Origin: Pedobacter sp. FW305-3-2-15-E-R2A2 | Lineage (GTDB): Bacteria; Bacteroidota; Bacteroidia; Sphingobacteriales; Sphingobacteriaceae | Assembly: GCF_038446955.1 (NCBI RefSeq) | Contig: NZ_CP151803.1 | Coordinates: forward strand, 558,001 to 622,000 | DNA length: 64,000 bases | Direction of reading: 5' to 3' | Shown here: positions 17,201 to 25,823 of the stretch, piece by piece | Layout: each line of letters starts with the position of its first letter | How positions within the stretch are numbered: position 1 is the first letter of the stretch | Notes under the pieces: model-generated | What the model saw: the letters and a program-made list of their open reading frames with translations, nothing else | Told to the model about the DNA's origin: nothing | The model's database searches: none | Translations under genes and position numbers: made by a program

Positions 17201-19377
17201 GTTAAGTTAAAATTGGCATTGCTATCTGCCATATTACTTTTCAGGTCTAGTTTCTGTTGTGCATAAGTACCGTTGAGCTTCAGGTTTTTATACGTGTATT
17301 TGTTGTAATAGGCACTGATCACTTCTGCATTGAACTTCACCGCCGCTTTTTTAGCATCCAGTCCTATTCCGTTTACAGTTGCTTTTGCCGTTATCCTGCC
17401 CAGTTGTGCTTGCTGTTTCAATAACCGACCCACATTGAAGTTGTTAAGGTTGATATCTGCGGTATAACTTTCTTTCCCTTTCGGACCTTTCATACTGGCA
17501 AGAAGCTTTGCCGCTCCCATGTCTGTATTGATGTTAAAGCCTGTTTTAAAATTGGTCAGCGAGCCTGTAAACTTACCGTTTGCCTGAATCGCATTTGGCA
17601 GTTCAATATTTGTGGGTAATGATTTTTTAGGAATCAACACCAGCAGGTCTTTTTTCGTTAAAGAGAATTTCTTGACATTCAGGTCCAGGAATAACTTGTT
17701 CATATCCGGTAGTCCTTTGGCGGTTCCACTGATGTCTATATTGGTGCTTTTCAGTCCGGAAATCTGCAGACGGGGAATGGAAAGGTTATTCAGATATCCA
17801 TTTACGTTGGCATTGACCTTAATTTTTTCATTTCTATATTCCAGAGGAACAGCATCGCTGAAATAGGCTGCGTCTTTAAGTCCTATGGTGGAGTTTTTGA
17901 ACAACATGTTCATTTTTACGCGTTCCGGATGTTTCGTCAGGTCCTCCATTGAGGTGTAATTCAGTTCCGTGGCATTCTCTATAGCGGTGTTTGGAGTCTT
18001 CAACAGGAAGTTTTTTACTTTTATGGCTTTGTCGGAGTAAAGGACATCGCCCTGCAGTTTCAATAATTGGAAACCGCTTTTCTCTGTGAATACGCCTTCT
18101 TTGACTTTTACTTTGATGCTGCCATCCGAACCATAGCCCAGTTCTTCTGCAACAAGTCCGAGGTCCTTTATCTTTAAATGGTTAAAGTCCATTCCTTTGC
18201 CTGGCTTTGCCGACATATTGTCGAACTGTATGTTGTTTTTAGAAAGGCTCAATTTGCTCAGGAGCAAAGAGATGGGAGCGGAGGCCGAAGCCGTATCTGC
18301 TTTTGCCGTTGTCTTAGCTGGAGGGCTGGGTTTAAACGCAAAGAGGACATCTGAATTGTTTAAAGTTGCCTCATCCACCTGATACTTACTCTTATTCAGA
18401 TCGGCGATCAGCTTGCTGATAGAAAATTCTTTAAGGTCTACGTTTGCTTTCATCTCGCTGGCAGCAGCAGTATAGCTGACCTTAGAATTGTTAATCTTTG
18501 CCGTTTCTGCCTTATAATTGTTATTGGTCAGATCTGCAATGAGCTTGTTAACGAGCAGCTCATTCAGGTTCACATCGGCACTCATTTGAGAAAGCCGGTC
18601 GTCGAAGGCGATCCTGATGTTGTTAAACGCAAAATCTTCCACCTCCACATAGGGGAGTTTTCCTGATTCCGTTTTTGCGGTATCAATGCTTTTTTCCAGG
18701 TGTTCCTTTAACTGAGTTAAAGGTTTTGTCTGGAAATATTTCAGGTTGGAGTTTTTGAGACTAAGTGTTTTGATCACATAACGCTGATGGTCCAGGTCAA
18801 AATCTTTAATGTTTGTTTTAAATTCACCCAGGCTTAATTTTACTTCATTTCCTGCGACGTCATCACGGTAAACAATGCCAATATCTTCCAGATTGATCTT
18901 GCTAACGGAGAACTTAAGCGTCGAGGTGGTATCTTTCTGAACCTGATCTTCCGGTTTTTTCTCTTCAGACATAAAAGCGTCTACTAAAAAGGAGAAATTA
19001 AAAGCAGTGTCCGGGTTGATACGGGTCACATTGGCCCTGATTTTTTGCAGGGAGATGTTGTTGATCTCTACCTTGTTGCTCAGTAATTTGAATAGACTAA
19101 TGTCTACGGCCAGCTTTTGTGCATACAGTAGTGTATCTCCTTTTTTATCTTCCAGGTAAAACTTATTGAGGACTACATCTTTTGGAAAAGCGATATGGAT
19201 GCTCTCCAGGCGAACTTCAGTATGGGTTTTGTTTTTCAGATAGCCGAGGGCTTTATCCTTTACGAAGTTTTGGACAGCGGGAATATTCAGGGAAAGTGCA
19301 ACAAGGACAACGAGCATAATGATGCTGGCGATAATCCAAAGTACAACTTTAAGACTTTTACGTATATATTTATTCAA
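14227..19377 (-). CDS. tamB: TamB-family translocation/lipid-bridge protein
   Basis: A 1716-residue AsmA/TamB-like protein. Residues 1-30 form an inner-membrane anchor; the long middle consists of repetitive beta strands expected to form a hydrophobic groove across the periplasm; the last 400 residues match the TamB C-terminal (DUF490) domain, ending in a basic tail rich in Arg and Lys. Family knowledge: TamB-like proteins bridge inner and outer membranes and move phospholipids. It is the first gene of tamB-tamL-yihY. The size is larger than E. coli TamB (about 1260 residues), as is usual in this phylum. Confidence 0.87.
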   Translation of the reverse strand: MNKYIRKSLKVVLWIIASIIMLVVLVALSLNIPAVQNFVKDKALGYLKNKTHTEVRLESIHIAFPKDVVLNKFYLEDKKGDTLLYAQKLAVDISLFKLLSNKVEINNISLQKIRANVTRINPDTAFNFSFLVDAFMSEEKKPEDQVQKDTTSTLKFSVSKINLEDIGIVYRDDVAGNEVKLSLGEFKTNIKDFDLDHQRYVIKTLSLKNSNLKYFQTKPLTQLKEHLEKSIDTAKTESGKLPYVEVEDFAFNNIRIAFDDRLSQMSADVNLNELLVNKLIADLTNNNYKAETAKINNSKVSYTAAASEMKANVDLKEFSISKLIADLNKSKYQVDEATLNNSDVLFAFKPSPPAKTTAKADTASASAPISLLLSKLSLSKNNIQFDNMSAKPGKGMDFNHLKIKDLGLVAEELGYGSDGSIKVKVKEGVFTEKSGFQLLKLQGDVLYSDKAIKVKNFLLKTPNTAIENATELNYTSMEDLTKHPERVKMNMLFKNSTIGLKDAAYFSDAVPLEYRNEKIKVNANVNGYLNNLSIPRLQISGLKSTNIDISGTAKGLPDMNKLFLDLNVKKFSLTKKDLLVLIPKKSLPTNIELPNAIQANGKFTGSLTNFKTGFNINTDMGAAKLLASMKGPKGKESYTADINLNNFNVGRLLKQQAQLGRITAKATVNGIGLDAKKAAVKFNAEVISAYYNKYTYKNLKLNGTYAQQKLDLKSNMADSNANFNLTAAVNIAGKYPAVKAKMDLGQVDLRKLNFSPTEFKLAGTVDANLSTADVDYLNGDVFIRGLQVVKDGQRFNVDTINLHAETSAEKSLLTLRSELMRARIDGQYQLTNLATAVTNQINKYYQFGEVKRIPDQRFRFFARIYNPKFIQNFVPELTTFSPSMIYGLLDTKKDSLTMKAWVPQVVYGDYKVDSTKLSIDNNDQKLNYKLTVKSMQSSSINLFNTEISGAAANNNLGVNIFLRDSKLKNKYLLGGNFQSINKDFRFSFDPQKLILDYQKWAISADNYIQFGQSGISARSFDLSKDNQLLSINSVNNEPNSPLKVLFKDFRIETLTKFAEQDSSLVGGSINGTVDAKDLTGMPKFEANLTIDQLRYQKDQLGTLRVAVNNNTENAFETNIALTGVHELRANGFYYTAPKSALDLTLNIDKIDLKGLESVSMGQIKNGSGTITGQLSVKGELTSPKILGDINFKQAAFTATYVNSYFKMPNETISFTDEGVKFDNFNILDSIGQPLKVDGMIYTTNYQDFRFGLDVSANNFRLMNSTAKDNEMIYGKVFVSTRSFKIRGDMNQPDIDMNLQVNKGTKFFFAMVDSDPSIVDQEGIVEFIDEDAPPFNGKKAIHTDSIPKSAFKGFNLSADIDLDKEAEFTVVVDAVTGDQLKVKGEGSLNATMDPSGKMSLTGRYLLSDGAYNLSVGPKKMDFKIQQGSSIVWTGEPTSANVNITAVREVNAPAIDLVNDQVQDQEMLKNQAKQKFPFQVYLDITGELMKPIIAFRIALPENEKNALGGAVETKLQQVNANESELNKQVFALLALGRFIADNPFQSLASGGNNVAESFARSSATRLLAQQMNNLASDLIKGVDINFGLNSSEDYSTGKMENKTDLEIGLSKKLLDDRLTVTVGSSFGLEGPKQANQSSNNIAGNVNIEYLLSKDGRYRLRAYRRNQTEGIIEGQIIETGLGFALVVDYNRFREIFRKFRDRDNRKKKTEQKPKDEKAN

Positions 19378-19507
19378 TTGACTTTAATTGAGAGTTTCTA
19401 GCCGTTATTAACCAAAATCATGCCACCGGAGGCCTTTTTTGGGTTATTATAGTATATCTACAATCAATATAATAAAATTGTTTAAAACAAGGTGTTAAAA
19501 TTTCATG

Positions 19508-19537
19508 TTCGTGAAATATGGAAAAATTGTATGTTTA
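19508..19537 (+). promoter_or_regulatory. Possible promoter of cdd
   Basis: TTCG (19508-19511), 18 bp, TATGTTTA (19530-19537). Each box differs from the Bacteroidota consensus by one base; the start codon follows at 19542, so the leader would be very short. Tentative. Confidence 0.3.
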
Positions 19538-19541
19538 AGCT

Positions 19542-20030
19542 ATGAATGAGAGAAATTTTAGTATCAGCTACCAGTCGTTTAAGGGATTGGAAGAGCTAAG
19601 TGAAAACGATAAAGCATTGTGCTTAAAGGCAGAAGAGGCGCTAAATACTTCGTATTCGCCCTATTCCAGGTTTAAAGTAGGGACGGCACTTCAGTTAAAA
19701 GGAGGTAAGGTGGTATTGGGAAGTAACCAGGAAAATGTGGCTTACCCTTCGGGATTATGTGCAGAAAGAGTTGCTTTATTTGCCATCGGTTCGTCAGATC
19801 CGAATGCGGTGATTGAAAGTATGGCAATTACGGCAAAAACTGATAACTTTGTCATCGAAAAACCGGTCACTTCCTGTGGTGCCTGTTTACAGGTCATGGC
19901 GGAGGTAGAGCAAAAGCAAAAGCAGGAAATAGAAGTCTTGTTCTATTGTATCAACGGTGAAATTTTAAAAGTCAAAGGAATTAAGAACCTCTTGCCCTTC
20001 GTATTTGTCGAAGCACGGTTGGTGGTGTAA
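19542..20030 (+). CDS. cdd: Cytidine deaminase
   Basis: Deaminates cytidine and deoxycytidine to uridine and deoxyuridine in pyrimidine salvage. The 162-residue protein is of the small tetrameric class with three Cys zinc ligands: Cys73 in GLCAERVAL (with catalytic Glu75), Cys112 and Cys115 in SCGACLQ. The substrate-binding SPYSRFKVG segment lies at 39-47. It is slightly longer at the N-terminus than Bacillus Cdd. It precedes parC on the same strand by about 100 bp, but an inverted repeat between them suggests separate control. Confidence 0.9.
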   Translation: MNERNFSISYQSFKGLEELSENDKALCLKAEEALNTSYSPYSRFKVGTALQLKGGKVVLGSNQENVAYPSGLCAERVALFAIGSSDPNAVIESMAITAKTDNFVIEKPVTSCGACLQVMAEVEQKQKQEIEVLFYCINGEILKVKGIKNLLPFVFVEARLVV

Positions 20031-20048
20031 TTCATTCCTGTAAAAGGG

Positions 20049-20083
20049 GTTCTTAACAAAGAACTGTTAGCAACTCGGTTCTT
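20049..20083 (+). promoter_or_regulatory. GTTCTT inverted and direct repeats upstream of parC
   Basis: GTTCTT (20049-20054), AACA, AAGAAC (20059-20064) form a perfect 6-bp inverted repeat, and a third GTTCTT lies at 20078-20083. A TATATTTA -7-like box follows at 20104-20111. This could be an operator for parC or a short transcript hairpin; no T run follows. Confidence 0.3.
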
Positions 20084-20131
20084 AAAATTTCGTTTTCAAC
20101 CCTTATATTTACAACATCCAATCCTTTTTTG

Positions 20132-23100
20132 ATGAGCGAAGAAATAGAAAACAACATAAACGAAGAAAGCAAACATACCGTAATTCCTATCAATGGCCTT
20201 TACGAAAACTGGTTCCTCGATTATGCTTCTTATGTAATTCTTGATCGGGCAGTACCACATATTAATGATGGTTTAAAACCTGTTCAGCGACGCATTTTAC
20301 ACTCGCTGAAAGAGATGGATGACGGACGGTTTAATAAAGCAGCAAACGTTATTGGAAATACGATGAAGTATCACCCCCATGGGGATGCTTCTATCGGTGA
20401 TGCCATGGTACAGATCGGACAAAAAGATTTGCTGATCGATTGCCAGGGAAACTGGGGTGACCCGATTACCGGTGATAGTGCTGCTGCACCACGTTATATT
20501 GAAGCCCGTCTGTCGAAGTTTGCTAATGAAGTGGTCTTCAATGGGGATACTACTGTATGGCAATTGAGTTATGATGGCCGTAACAATGAACCGATCACGT
20601 TACCGGTAAAGTTTCCTTTGCTATTGGCACAGGGAGCAGAAGGTATTGCAGTGGGGCTGGCTACGAAAGTTATGCCTCACAATTTTATTGAATTGCTCGA
20701 AGCCTCCATTGAAGCGCTAAAGGGGCATCGCCCAAATATATTACCCGATTTCTTTACCGGAGGAATGGCAGATTTTTCTGCGTATAACGAAGGAATGCGT
20801 GGCGGTAAAATCAGGGTAAGGGCCAAGATTACGGAGAAGGACAAAAAAACACTGGTGATTACGGAAATTCCTTTCAGTACCACTACTGGCTCTGTGATCG
20901 ACAGCATCTTGTCTGCCAATGATAAGGGAAAGATCAAAATCAAGAAGATAGAAGACAATACTGCAGCACATGTGGAGATTGTGGTTCAGCTGGCTCCGGG
21001 AATTTCTCCTGATGTAACCATTGACGCCCTTTATGCTTTTACTTCATGCGAAGTTTCGATCTCCCCAAATACCTGTATCATTAAAGGAGATAAGCCTCAT
21101 TTTATGAGTGTGAACGATATTCTTATCGAGAACACTCAAAATACCAAGGCTTTATTGAAGCAGGAATTAGAAATTAAACTACATGAACTTCAGGAGAAAA
21201 TTTTCTTTAGCTCATTGCTAAAGCTCTTTATTCAGGAGGGGATGTATAAAAATGCAGAATATGAGAATTCAGGGAACTTTGATGTAGTAGTCGAGGTGCT
21301 GAATAAATTATTCGCCCCGTTTATGGCGCAACTTTACCGGGAAATCCTGCCGGAAGATTTTAAAAAGCTGATCGATAAACCAATGAGTAGCATCACCCGC
21401 TTTGATGTGAAAAAAGCGGATGAGCAGATGAAATCATTGGCGGATGAGATTAAAGTGGTTAAAAACCATTTGCGTCACCTGACAGAATATGCCATTGCCT
21501 GGTTCCAGAAGTTACTGGATAAATACAGCAAAGGCAGGGAGCGTAAAACGGAAATCCGTTTGTTCGACAGGGTGGAAGCATCGAAAGTTGCTTTGGCCAA
21601 TGTGAAATTATACATGAACCGCGAAGATGGTTTCATCGGAACCGGTTTGCGTAAAGATGAGTTTATTGCAGATTGTTCTGATCTGGATGAAATCATCGTG
21701 TTCAGGGAAGATGGTAAATGTATCATCACCAAGGTTGCCGATAAGAATTTTGTGGGTAAAGGAATTCTTCATGCCCAGGTATTTAAGAAAGGTGATGAAC
21801 GGACGATTTACAACCTGATTTATAAAGACGGAGCAAGTGGCATTTCTTATGTCAAACGTTTTGCGGTAGTGGGTGTTACCCGTGATAAGGAATACGACCT
21901 GACCAAGGGAAGTAAAGGATCTAAAGTTTTATACTTTACGGCAAACCCGAACGGAGAAGCAGAGATCGTAACGATCTTACTGAAACCACATACGAAGTTA
22001 AAGAAACTCCAGTTTGATCTGGACTATGCTGATATCGCGATTAAAGGACGTGGTTCGCAAGGAAATATTGTATCTAAGTACCCGATTAAAAAGGTCTTGC
22101 TGAAAAGTAAAGGTGTTTCTACCTTATCCGGATTAAAGATCTGGTATGATGACCTGTTGAGAAGATTAAATGTAGATGGCCGCGGTAAGTATCTTGGTGA
22201 ATTTGATGGGGATGATAAGATCCTTCAGGTTCATAGAGATGGATGGTATGAGCTGAGTACTTTCGAACTGAGCAACCATTTTGATGCGGATTTGATTTTA
22301 ATCCAGAAATTTGACCCGGAAAAACCATTTGCCGTCGTACAATATGAAGGAAAGGCTAAAAATCACTTTATCAAACGTTTTGTTTTTGAAGCGATTGGTG
22401 TAGGGAAGAAGCTGAGCCTGATCTCGGAGGAGAACGGATCGAAATTCCTGCACCTGACGAGCAATCCGGAAGCGATGCTTAAAGTGGATGTACTGAAAGG
22501 TAAAACACAGATCCCTGAAACATTGGAGATCTTATTGGCAGAATTTATTGATGTTAAAGGTATCCGTGCAAATGGAAACAGACTGACACAGCATGATGTT
22601 CAGCATATCGAGATCTTCAACCATGAGGAAGAAGAGTTGATCGAAGAAGGAAAAGCAGTAACTGAAGAGGAAACGACGGAAGATGGAGATTCAGAATCCA
22701 CAGATCTGCCATCGGCAAGTACGGAGTCTGAACAGGAAAGAGAGGATACCGAGCCAGTTGAAGAAGATGATGTGGAGCCTGCGGATGTTCCGGAAATAGC
22801 GGAAGAAGTGTTGGAGGCAGCTGAGGATGATGCTTTGGAAGTAATTGAAGCGGAAACCCCGGAGGTTGCTGAGGAGGCAGTTCAGGAAGTCGTGGAGGAG
22901 AAAGAAGAAGAAATTCCTGTGAAGCGGACCACTGCAAAAACAAAGAAGGTATTGGTCGAAGAGACTGTTCCGGATGAGGCTGTTGTTGTAACACCAGTTG
23001 AAGAGCCGACTGTTGCGGAAGTTGTGCCAGAACCGGCTGTTCCGGAGCCTGTCGTTAAAAAGAAGGCTTTTACGGTGCCAAAAGCACCAAAACCAGTAGC

Positions 23101-23344
23101 GGAGCAACCTGTTGCTGAGCCGGCTGTTGAGGCGAAACCAGAAGAAAGTCTGCCGGTGGTGCCAGAACCTGTGGCGGAAAGCCCTGCAATAGAAAAAACG
23201 GAGCCTGTTGAAGAGAAAGCTGCTGCACCAGTGAAACCTAAAAAGGCCTGGGGCGAGACTAAACCAGTAAAAAATATCACATTAGAGATCACTAATCCTG
23301 ATGATGTTGAAATAGACGATAAAGGACAATTGGGATTATTCTAA
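20132..23344 (+). CDS. parC: DNA topoisomerase IV subunit A with long acidic/proline-rich tail
   Basis: Breakage-reunion subunit of topoisomerase IV, partner of ParE. From the ATG at 20132 it has 1070 residues. The catalytic tyrosine is Tyr122 in AAPRYIEARLS, with the winged-helix HPHGD at 81-85; the C-terminal beta-pinwheel runs to about 820, without a canonical GyrA box, which supports ParC rather than GyrA. Residues about 830-1045 are an unusual low-complexity tail rich in Glu, Pro, Val and Ala, ending in a conserved-looking segment whose final residues are GQLGLF. That end matches the bacterial sliding-clamp-binding consensus QL[SD]LF closely. A terminator follows. Confidence 0.87.
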   Translation: MSEEIENNINEESKHTVIPINGLYENWFLDYASYVILDRAVPHINDGLKPVQRRILHSLKEMDDGRFNKAANVIGNTMKYHPHGDASIGDAMVQIGQKDLLIDCQGNWGDPITGDSAAAPRYIEARLSKFANEVVFNGDTTVWQLSYDGRNNEPITLPVKFPLLLAQGAEGIAVGLATKVMPHNFIELLEASIEALKGHRPNILPDFFTGGMADFSAYNEGMRGGKIRVRAKITEKDKKTLVITEIPFSTTTGSVIDSILSANDKGKIKIKKIEDNTAAHVEIVVQLAPGISPDVTIDALYAFTSCEVSISPNTCIIKGDKPHFMSVNDILIENTQNTKALLKQELEIKLHELQEKIFFSSLLKLFIQEGMYKNAEYENSGNFDVVVEVLNKLFAPFMAQLYREILPEDFKKLIDKPMSSITRFDVKKADEQMKSLADEIKVVKNHLRHLTEYAIAWFQKLLDKYSKGRERKTEIRLFDRVEASKVALANVKLYMNREDGFIGTGLRKDEFIADCSDLDEIIVFREDGKCIITKVADKNFVGKGILHAQVFKKGDERTIYNLIYKDGASGISYVKRFAVVGVTRDKEYDLTKGSKGSKVLYFTANPNGEAEIVTILLKPHTKLKKLQFDLDYADIAIKGRGSQGNIVSKYPIKKVLLKSKGVSTLSGLKIWYDDLLRRLNVDGRGKYLGEFDGDDKILQVHRDGWYELSTFELSNHFDADLILIQKFDPEKPFAVVQYEGKAKNHFIKRFVFEAIGVGKKLSLISEENGSKFLHLTSNPEAMLKVDVLKGKTQIPETLEILLAEFIDVKGIRANGNRLTQHDVQHIEIFNHEEEELIEEGKAVTEEETTEDGDSESTDLPSASTESEQEREDTEPVEEDDVEPADVPEIAEEVLEAAEDDALEVIEAETPEVAEEAVQEVVEEKEEEIPVKRTTAKTKKVLVEETVPDEAVVVTPVEEPTVAEVVPEPAVPEPVVKKKAFTVPKAPKPVAEQPVAEPAVEAKPEESLPVVPEPVAESPAIEKTEPVEEKAAAPVKPKKAWGETKPVKNITLEITNPDDVEIDDKGQLGLF

Positions 23345-23358
23345 TTTCCAATACCAAC

Positions 23359-23391
23359 AAGAAAGCCGCCCTATGTTAAGGCGGCTTTCTT
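23359..23391. terminator. Bidirectional terminator between parC and the nuclease gene
   Basis: AAGAAAGCCGCC and GGCGGCTTTCTT form a perfect 12-bp stem with a 9-nt loop between two convergent genes; the arm ends give short T tracts in both directions. Confidence 0.8.
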
Positions 23392-23406
23392 AGTATATAG
23401 ATTTTT

Positions 23407-24774
23407 TTATTGGTTGTCTACATTTTGTTTAAGGGCAGTACGGATGGTTGCCGGGATGCTTGCAAAGAAGCTGTAGCCTGTTGCAGTTTCAATGCTGTTC
23501 ACCGAAGTTCTGTAGGTCTTCCAGTCACTGTTAATGGTATTTGTATTTGGCGTATTGATGGCGATCACTCTTGTGGTGCTGGTAATTCTGCTAATGTCAT
23601 TATTTCCATTTGGCAATACCACGATGATTTTCCACACATTAGATGGAACGGTCACATTACCATTGTTGATGGTATTGGTTACTCCGCCGTTTGAACCTGT
23701 ACCACCTGTTCCATAAGAGCCGGCGATCACATAAACCTCATTGCCTGCACTTACCAGGCTACGGGTATAGCTTTCCAGACCTTCCCAGGTTTGTTGGTTG
23801 TTGTTGGGTGCCTGAGGAATCATATTCGTCATTAAGAAGGTAGAAGAGTTGGCTGCAGTCGAAGAAGTCCTGTCGCCGGAAGGACAATTGTGTCCTCTGT
23901 CAAATCCTGATCCCGAATAACTGCTGTTTTGTACCTGATACCAGCCTGAAGGTAAAGCGGAATCAGCCCTGAAATCATTCGTTCTTGGAGTGCTTCCAAT
24001 ATCGGACGACTGGATATGCCAGCTCACCCAGTTTGGTGTACCTCTGTCGCGGTTATAAGCGATGGTATAATAGGTCTGATCCATCAGATAATTATTCGGA
24101 GAGGTAATGTTTGCTACTGCACCATTCGGATTACCCAGTAATAAATGGCTGTCATCTCCTGCGGTTCCTCCACCCGGGTTTGTTCCTCCTCCGGTACCAG
24201 TGGTTACACTGATGTTGTCGATGTTAATCCGGTTGGTGCCGCCTGAAACTTTGCGTATAGTCAGACGGATATTGCCGGTATTGGTGATCTGGAAAGTTGC
24301 GGTTTGTAAAGTAGAACTGCTACTGGTAATGGTACTGCCAACTTGTGTGTAACTTGTGCCACCATTTGTGGAGATCCATAGCTGCCAGGTACTGGAAGCA
24401 TCTGATCCATATTTGGCATGATCAATTTTAACGGTTGTGCTGTCGCTCGCACTGATGTTAAAGTTCATCTTAAGGGAACCAGTGTTCCTGACTCTTGCCG
24501 ATTGGCTTCCAGATTTTACATCTGCAGCGGTGTTTCCAATCAGGGCGTCGTCCAGGGTCCAGGAGCCTGAGCCCAGGGTAACAGAAGCCGAAGCATAAGC
24601 GCCTTTGCTGCCGGTTTCAAAGCCTTCTGCCAGCAATTGAGTACTTTCTGTACGGACCGATGGACTGGTTGAATGCTGTTGTTCTGTAAACTCCGGTTGA
24701 GCTTCTTTTTTACAGGAGGCGAGGACCAGGCATAGCATGCCCAGTACATAGCAATGTTTCATGAAATTTTTCAT
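23407..24774 (-). CDS. Secreted lipoprotein DNA/RNA non-specific endonuclease
   Basis: A 455-residue protein with a lipoprotein signal (lipobox LASC, Cys21). Residues about 50-195 form a beta-sandwich rich in Ser and Thr that may bind a ligand or surface; a Gly/Thr-rich linker follows; the C-terminal 240 residues are a NUC-type beta-beta-alpha-metal nuclease with DRGHNCPSGDRT, where His295 is the general base, and a later Asn-rich helix (SSTFLMTNMIPQ) supplying the metal ligand. It would sit on the outer membrane or cell surface and degrade nucleic acids. It begins 17 bp after a gene for a NuiA-like nuclease inhibitor, as expected for a nuclease with dedicated protection. Confidence 0.85.
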   Translation of the reverse strand: MKNFMKHCYVLGMLCLVLASCKKEAQPEFTEQQHSTSPSVRTESTQLLAEGFETGSKGAYASASVTLGSGSWTLDDALIGNTAADVKSGSQSARVRNTGSLKMNFNISASDSTTVKIDHAKYGSDASSTWQLWISTNGGTSYTQVGSTITSSSSTLQTATFQITNTGNIRLTIRKVSGGTNRINIDNISVTTGTGGGTNPGGGTAGDDSHLLLGNPNGAVANITSPNNYLMDQTYYTIAYNRDRGTPNWVSWHIQSSDIGSTPRTNDFRADSALPSGWYQVQNSSYSGSGFDRGHNCPSGDRTSSTAANSSTFLMTNMIPQAPNNNQQTWEGLESYTRSLVSAGNEVYVIAGSYGTGGTGSNGGVTNTINNGNVTVPSNVWKIIVVLPNGNNDISRITSTTRVIAINTPNTNTINSDWKTYRTSVNSIETATGYSFFASIPATIRTALKQNVDNQ

Positions 24775-24790
24775 AGGGATAGGATGATGG

Positions 24791-25189
24791 TTAAGATTCT
24801 ATAGCATAAGTAGTGACTGCAATACAGGTGTTGTCTGGTAGGAATGCCGTAATGATGATCGGAACTTTCACGCCGTCTTCGATCCGGGTGACCTGGATTC
24901 CGGAGAAATTGCCTTTTAGAAAAGTATGAAGCTCCTGAAATTTGTTGGCATTTGCCACAACAATATCGTCGTTAGGATCGGCACTTTTTAAGATTTTTTC
25001 GAAAAAATCTTCCGGTTTTACGCTGATTAAGGCTTCAGGAGCTGCCGCGTTCAATTCTGCAAGCTTTGCATTCAGTTGTTCTTTTGGAAGGGCTCCGAGC
25101 TGCTCAATGACTAAAGGGGCCTCAGATTCACTTAGGTAGAAGAGTCCCTGAATCTTAGTCGACAATTCTGGTAAAATTTGGTTTTCCAT
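24791..25189 (-). CDS. NuiA-family nuclease inhibitor
   Basis: A 132-residue acidic cytoplasmic-type protein without signal peptide. The N-terminal LFYLSESEAPL and the middle region ending in a helix (FQELHTFLK), followed by a beta-rich C-terminus (AVTTYAIES), resemble the Anabaena nuclease A inhibitor NuiA. It lies directly upstream of, and in the same operon as, a NucA-type nuclease gene with a 17-bp gap. Inhibitor first, nuclease second would ensure protection of the producer. Family assignment is by recalled sequence resemblance and context. Confidence 0.75.
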   Translation of the reverse strand: MENQILPELSTKIQGLFYLSESEAPLVIEQLGALPKEQLNAKLAELNAAAPEALISVKPEDFFEKILKSADPNDDIVVANANKFQELHTFLKGNFSGIQVTRIEDGVKVPIIITAFLPDNTCIAVTTYAIES

Positions 25190-25344
25190 GGGTAGATGGG
25201 GTTATTTTTTATTAAAGATAACCGCTAATCTCTAAGAAAGTACATCCCTAAAAAAGGTAATAATTATTTCATGATTTTTTAACCAAAAACCGGCGACATG
25301 ATTTGCCGGAAATTGTGAATTGCATATGTTCAGAAGAGGGAAAG

Positions 25345-25378
25345 AGAAATGTGAAGACCTGGGCTGCTTCACATTTCT
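25345..25378 (-). terminator. Stem-loop downstream of the NTF2-like gene
   Basis: AGAAATGTGAAG (25345-25356) and CTTCACATTTCT (25367-25378) pair over 12 bp with a 10-nt loop. On the minus strand a pyrimidine-rich stretch follows. It sits 17 bp beyond the end of the NTF2-like gene. The rest of 25190-25395 holds only the probable promoter region of the inhibitor-nuclease operon. Confidence 0.6.
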
Positions 25379-25395
25379 GCGTTCAATATTATTTT

Positions 25396-25752
25396 TTAGT
25401 CATTCCAAATGTCCTGATGTATATACCATGTTCCGGCGATATATTTCCAGACATACATATAGTGTCCTTGGGCAACCAGCTGCCCTTCCCCCGCAAAAAG
25501 AAGATAATTTCCTGTTTCATAAGCGAAGTTTCCTTCAATGCTAATCTCCCTGGTGGAAAAGTCTCCTTTATTGATCCCCTGATTGAATACTGCTCCAAAA
25601 AATTCGCTGATCTTTTCTTTGCCTTGAACTGCAGGCTGTTTCGGTGGATAAATGAGGGCATCTTCCGTATAAAGTTCAGACAATTGCACATTATTTTTCT
25701 CATTTACATATTGGTTAAATTGCTGATTTCTGAGGGCTACTTTTTCTTTCAT
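25396..25752 (-). CDS. NTF2-like (DUF4440/SnoaL-type) protein
   Basis: A 118-residue cone-fold protein from the ATG at 25752. The pattern QQFNQYVNEKN...LYTEDALIYPP...VQGKEKISEFF and the final strand ending YIHQDIWND fit the ketosteroid-isomerase-like DUF4440 group; function is not predictable from the fold. A longer frame to 25914 runs through the intergenic region and antisense to the regulator, so it is not a credible start. Divergent from an HxlR regulator, a common pairing of regulator and target. Confidence 0.7.
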   Translation of the reverse strand: MKEKVALRNQQFNQYVNEKNNVQLSELYTEDALIYPPKQPAVQGKEKISEFFGAVFNQGINKGDFSTREISIEGNFAYETGNYLLFAGEGQLVAQGHYMYVWKYIAGTWYIHQDIWND

Positions 25753-25809
25753 TTCTTTAATTTTATTTGAAATGCTAAATTCGGTGCTATTAATTGTAAT
25801 GTCAATATG

Positions 25810-25823
25810 GGACAAAATTGTCC
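25810..25823. promoter_or_regulatory. Palindrome between NTF2-like and HxlR genes, probable operator
   Basis: GGACAA-AA-TTGTCC is a 6-bp inverted repeat with a 2-bp centre in the 97-bp divergent intergenic region, 27 bp before the HxlR start. HxlR-type repressors bind such repeats at divergent promoters; binding here is inferred. Confidence 0.5.

Noticed and set aside
22617..23292. Three overlapping minus-strand frames rich in Leu/Pro or Ser/Thr/Gly
   Set aside because: Mirror images of the low-complexity tail of parC; no start signals or recognisable domains.
20132..23344. GyrA instead of ParC
   Set aside because: No canonical GyrA box in the C-terminal domain, and the B subunit in this region is of ParE length.
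25303..25770. 155-residue plus-strand frame with hydrophobic stretches
   Set aside because: Runs through a terminator and antisense to the NTF2-like gene, whose protein pattern is clear.
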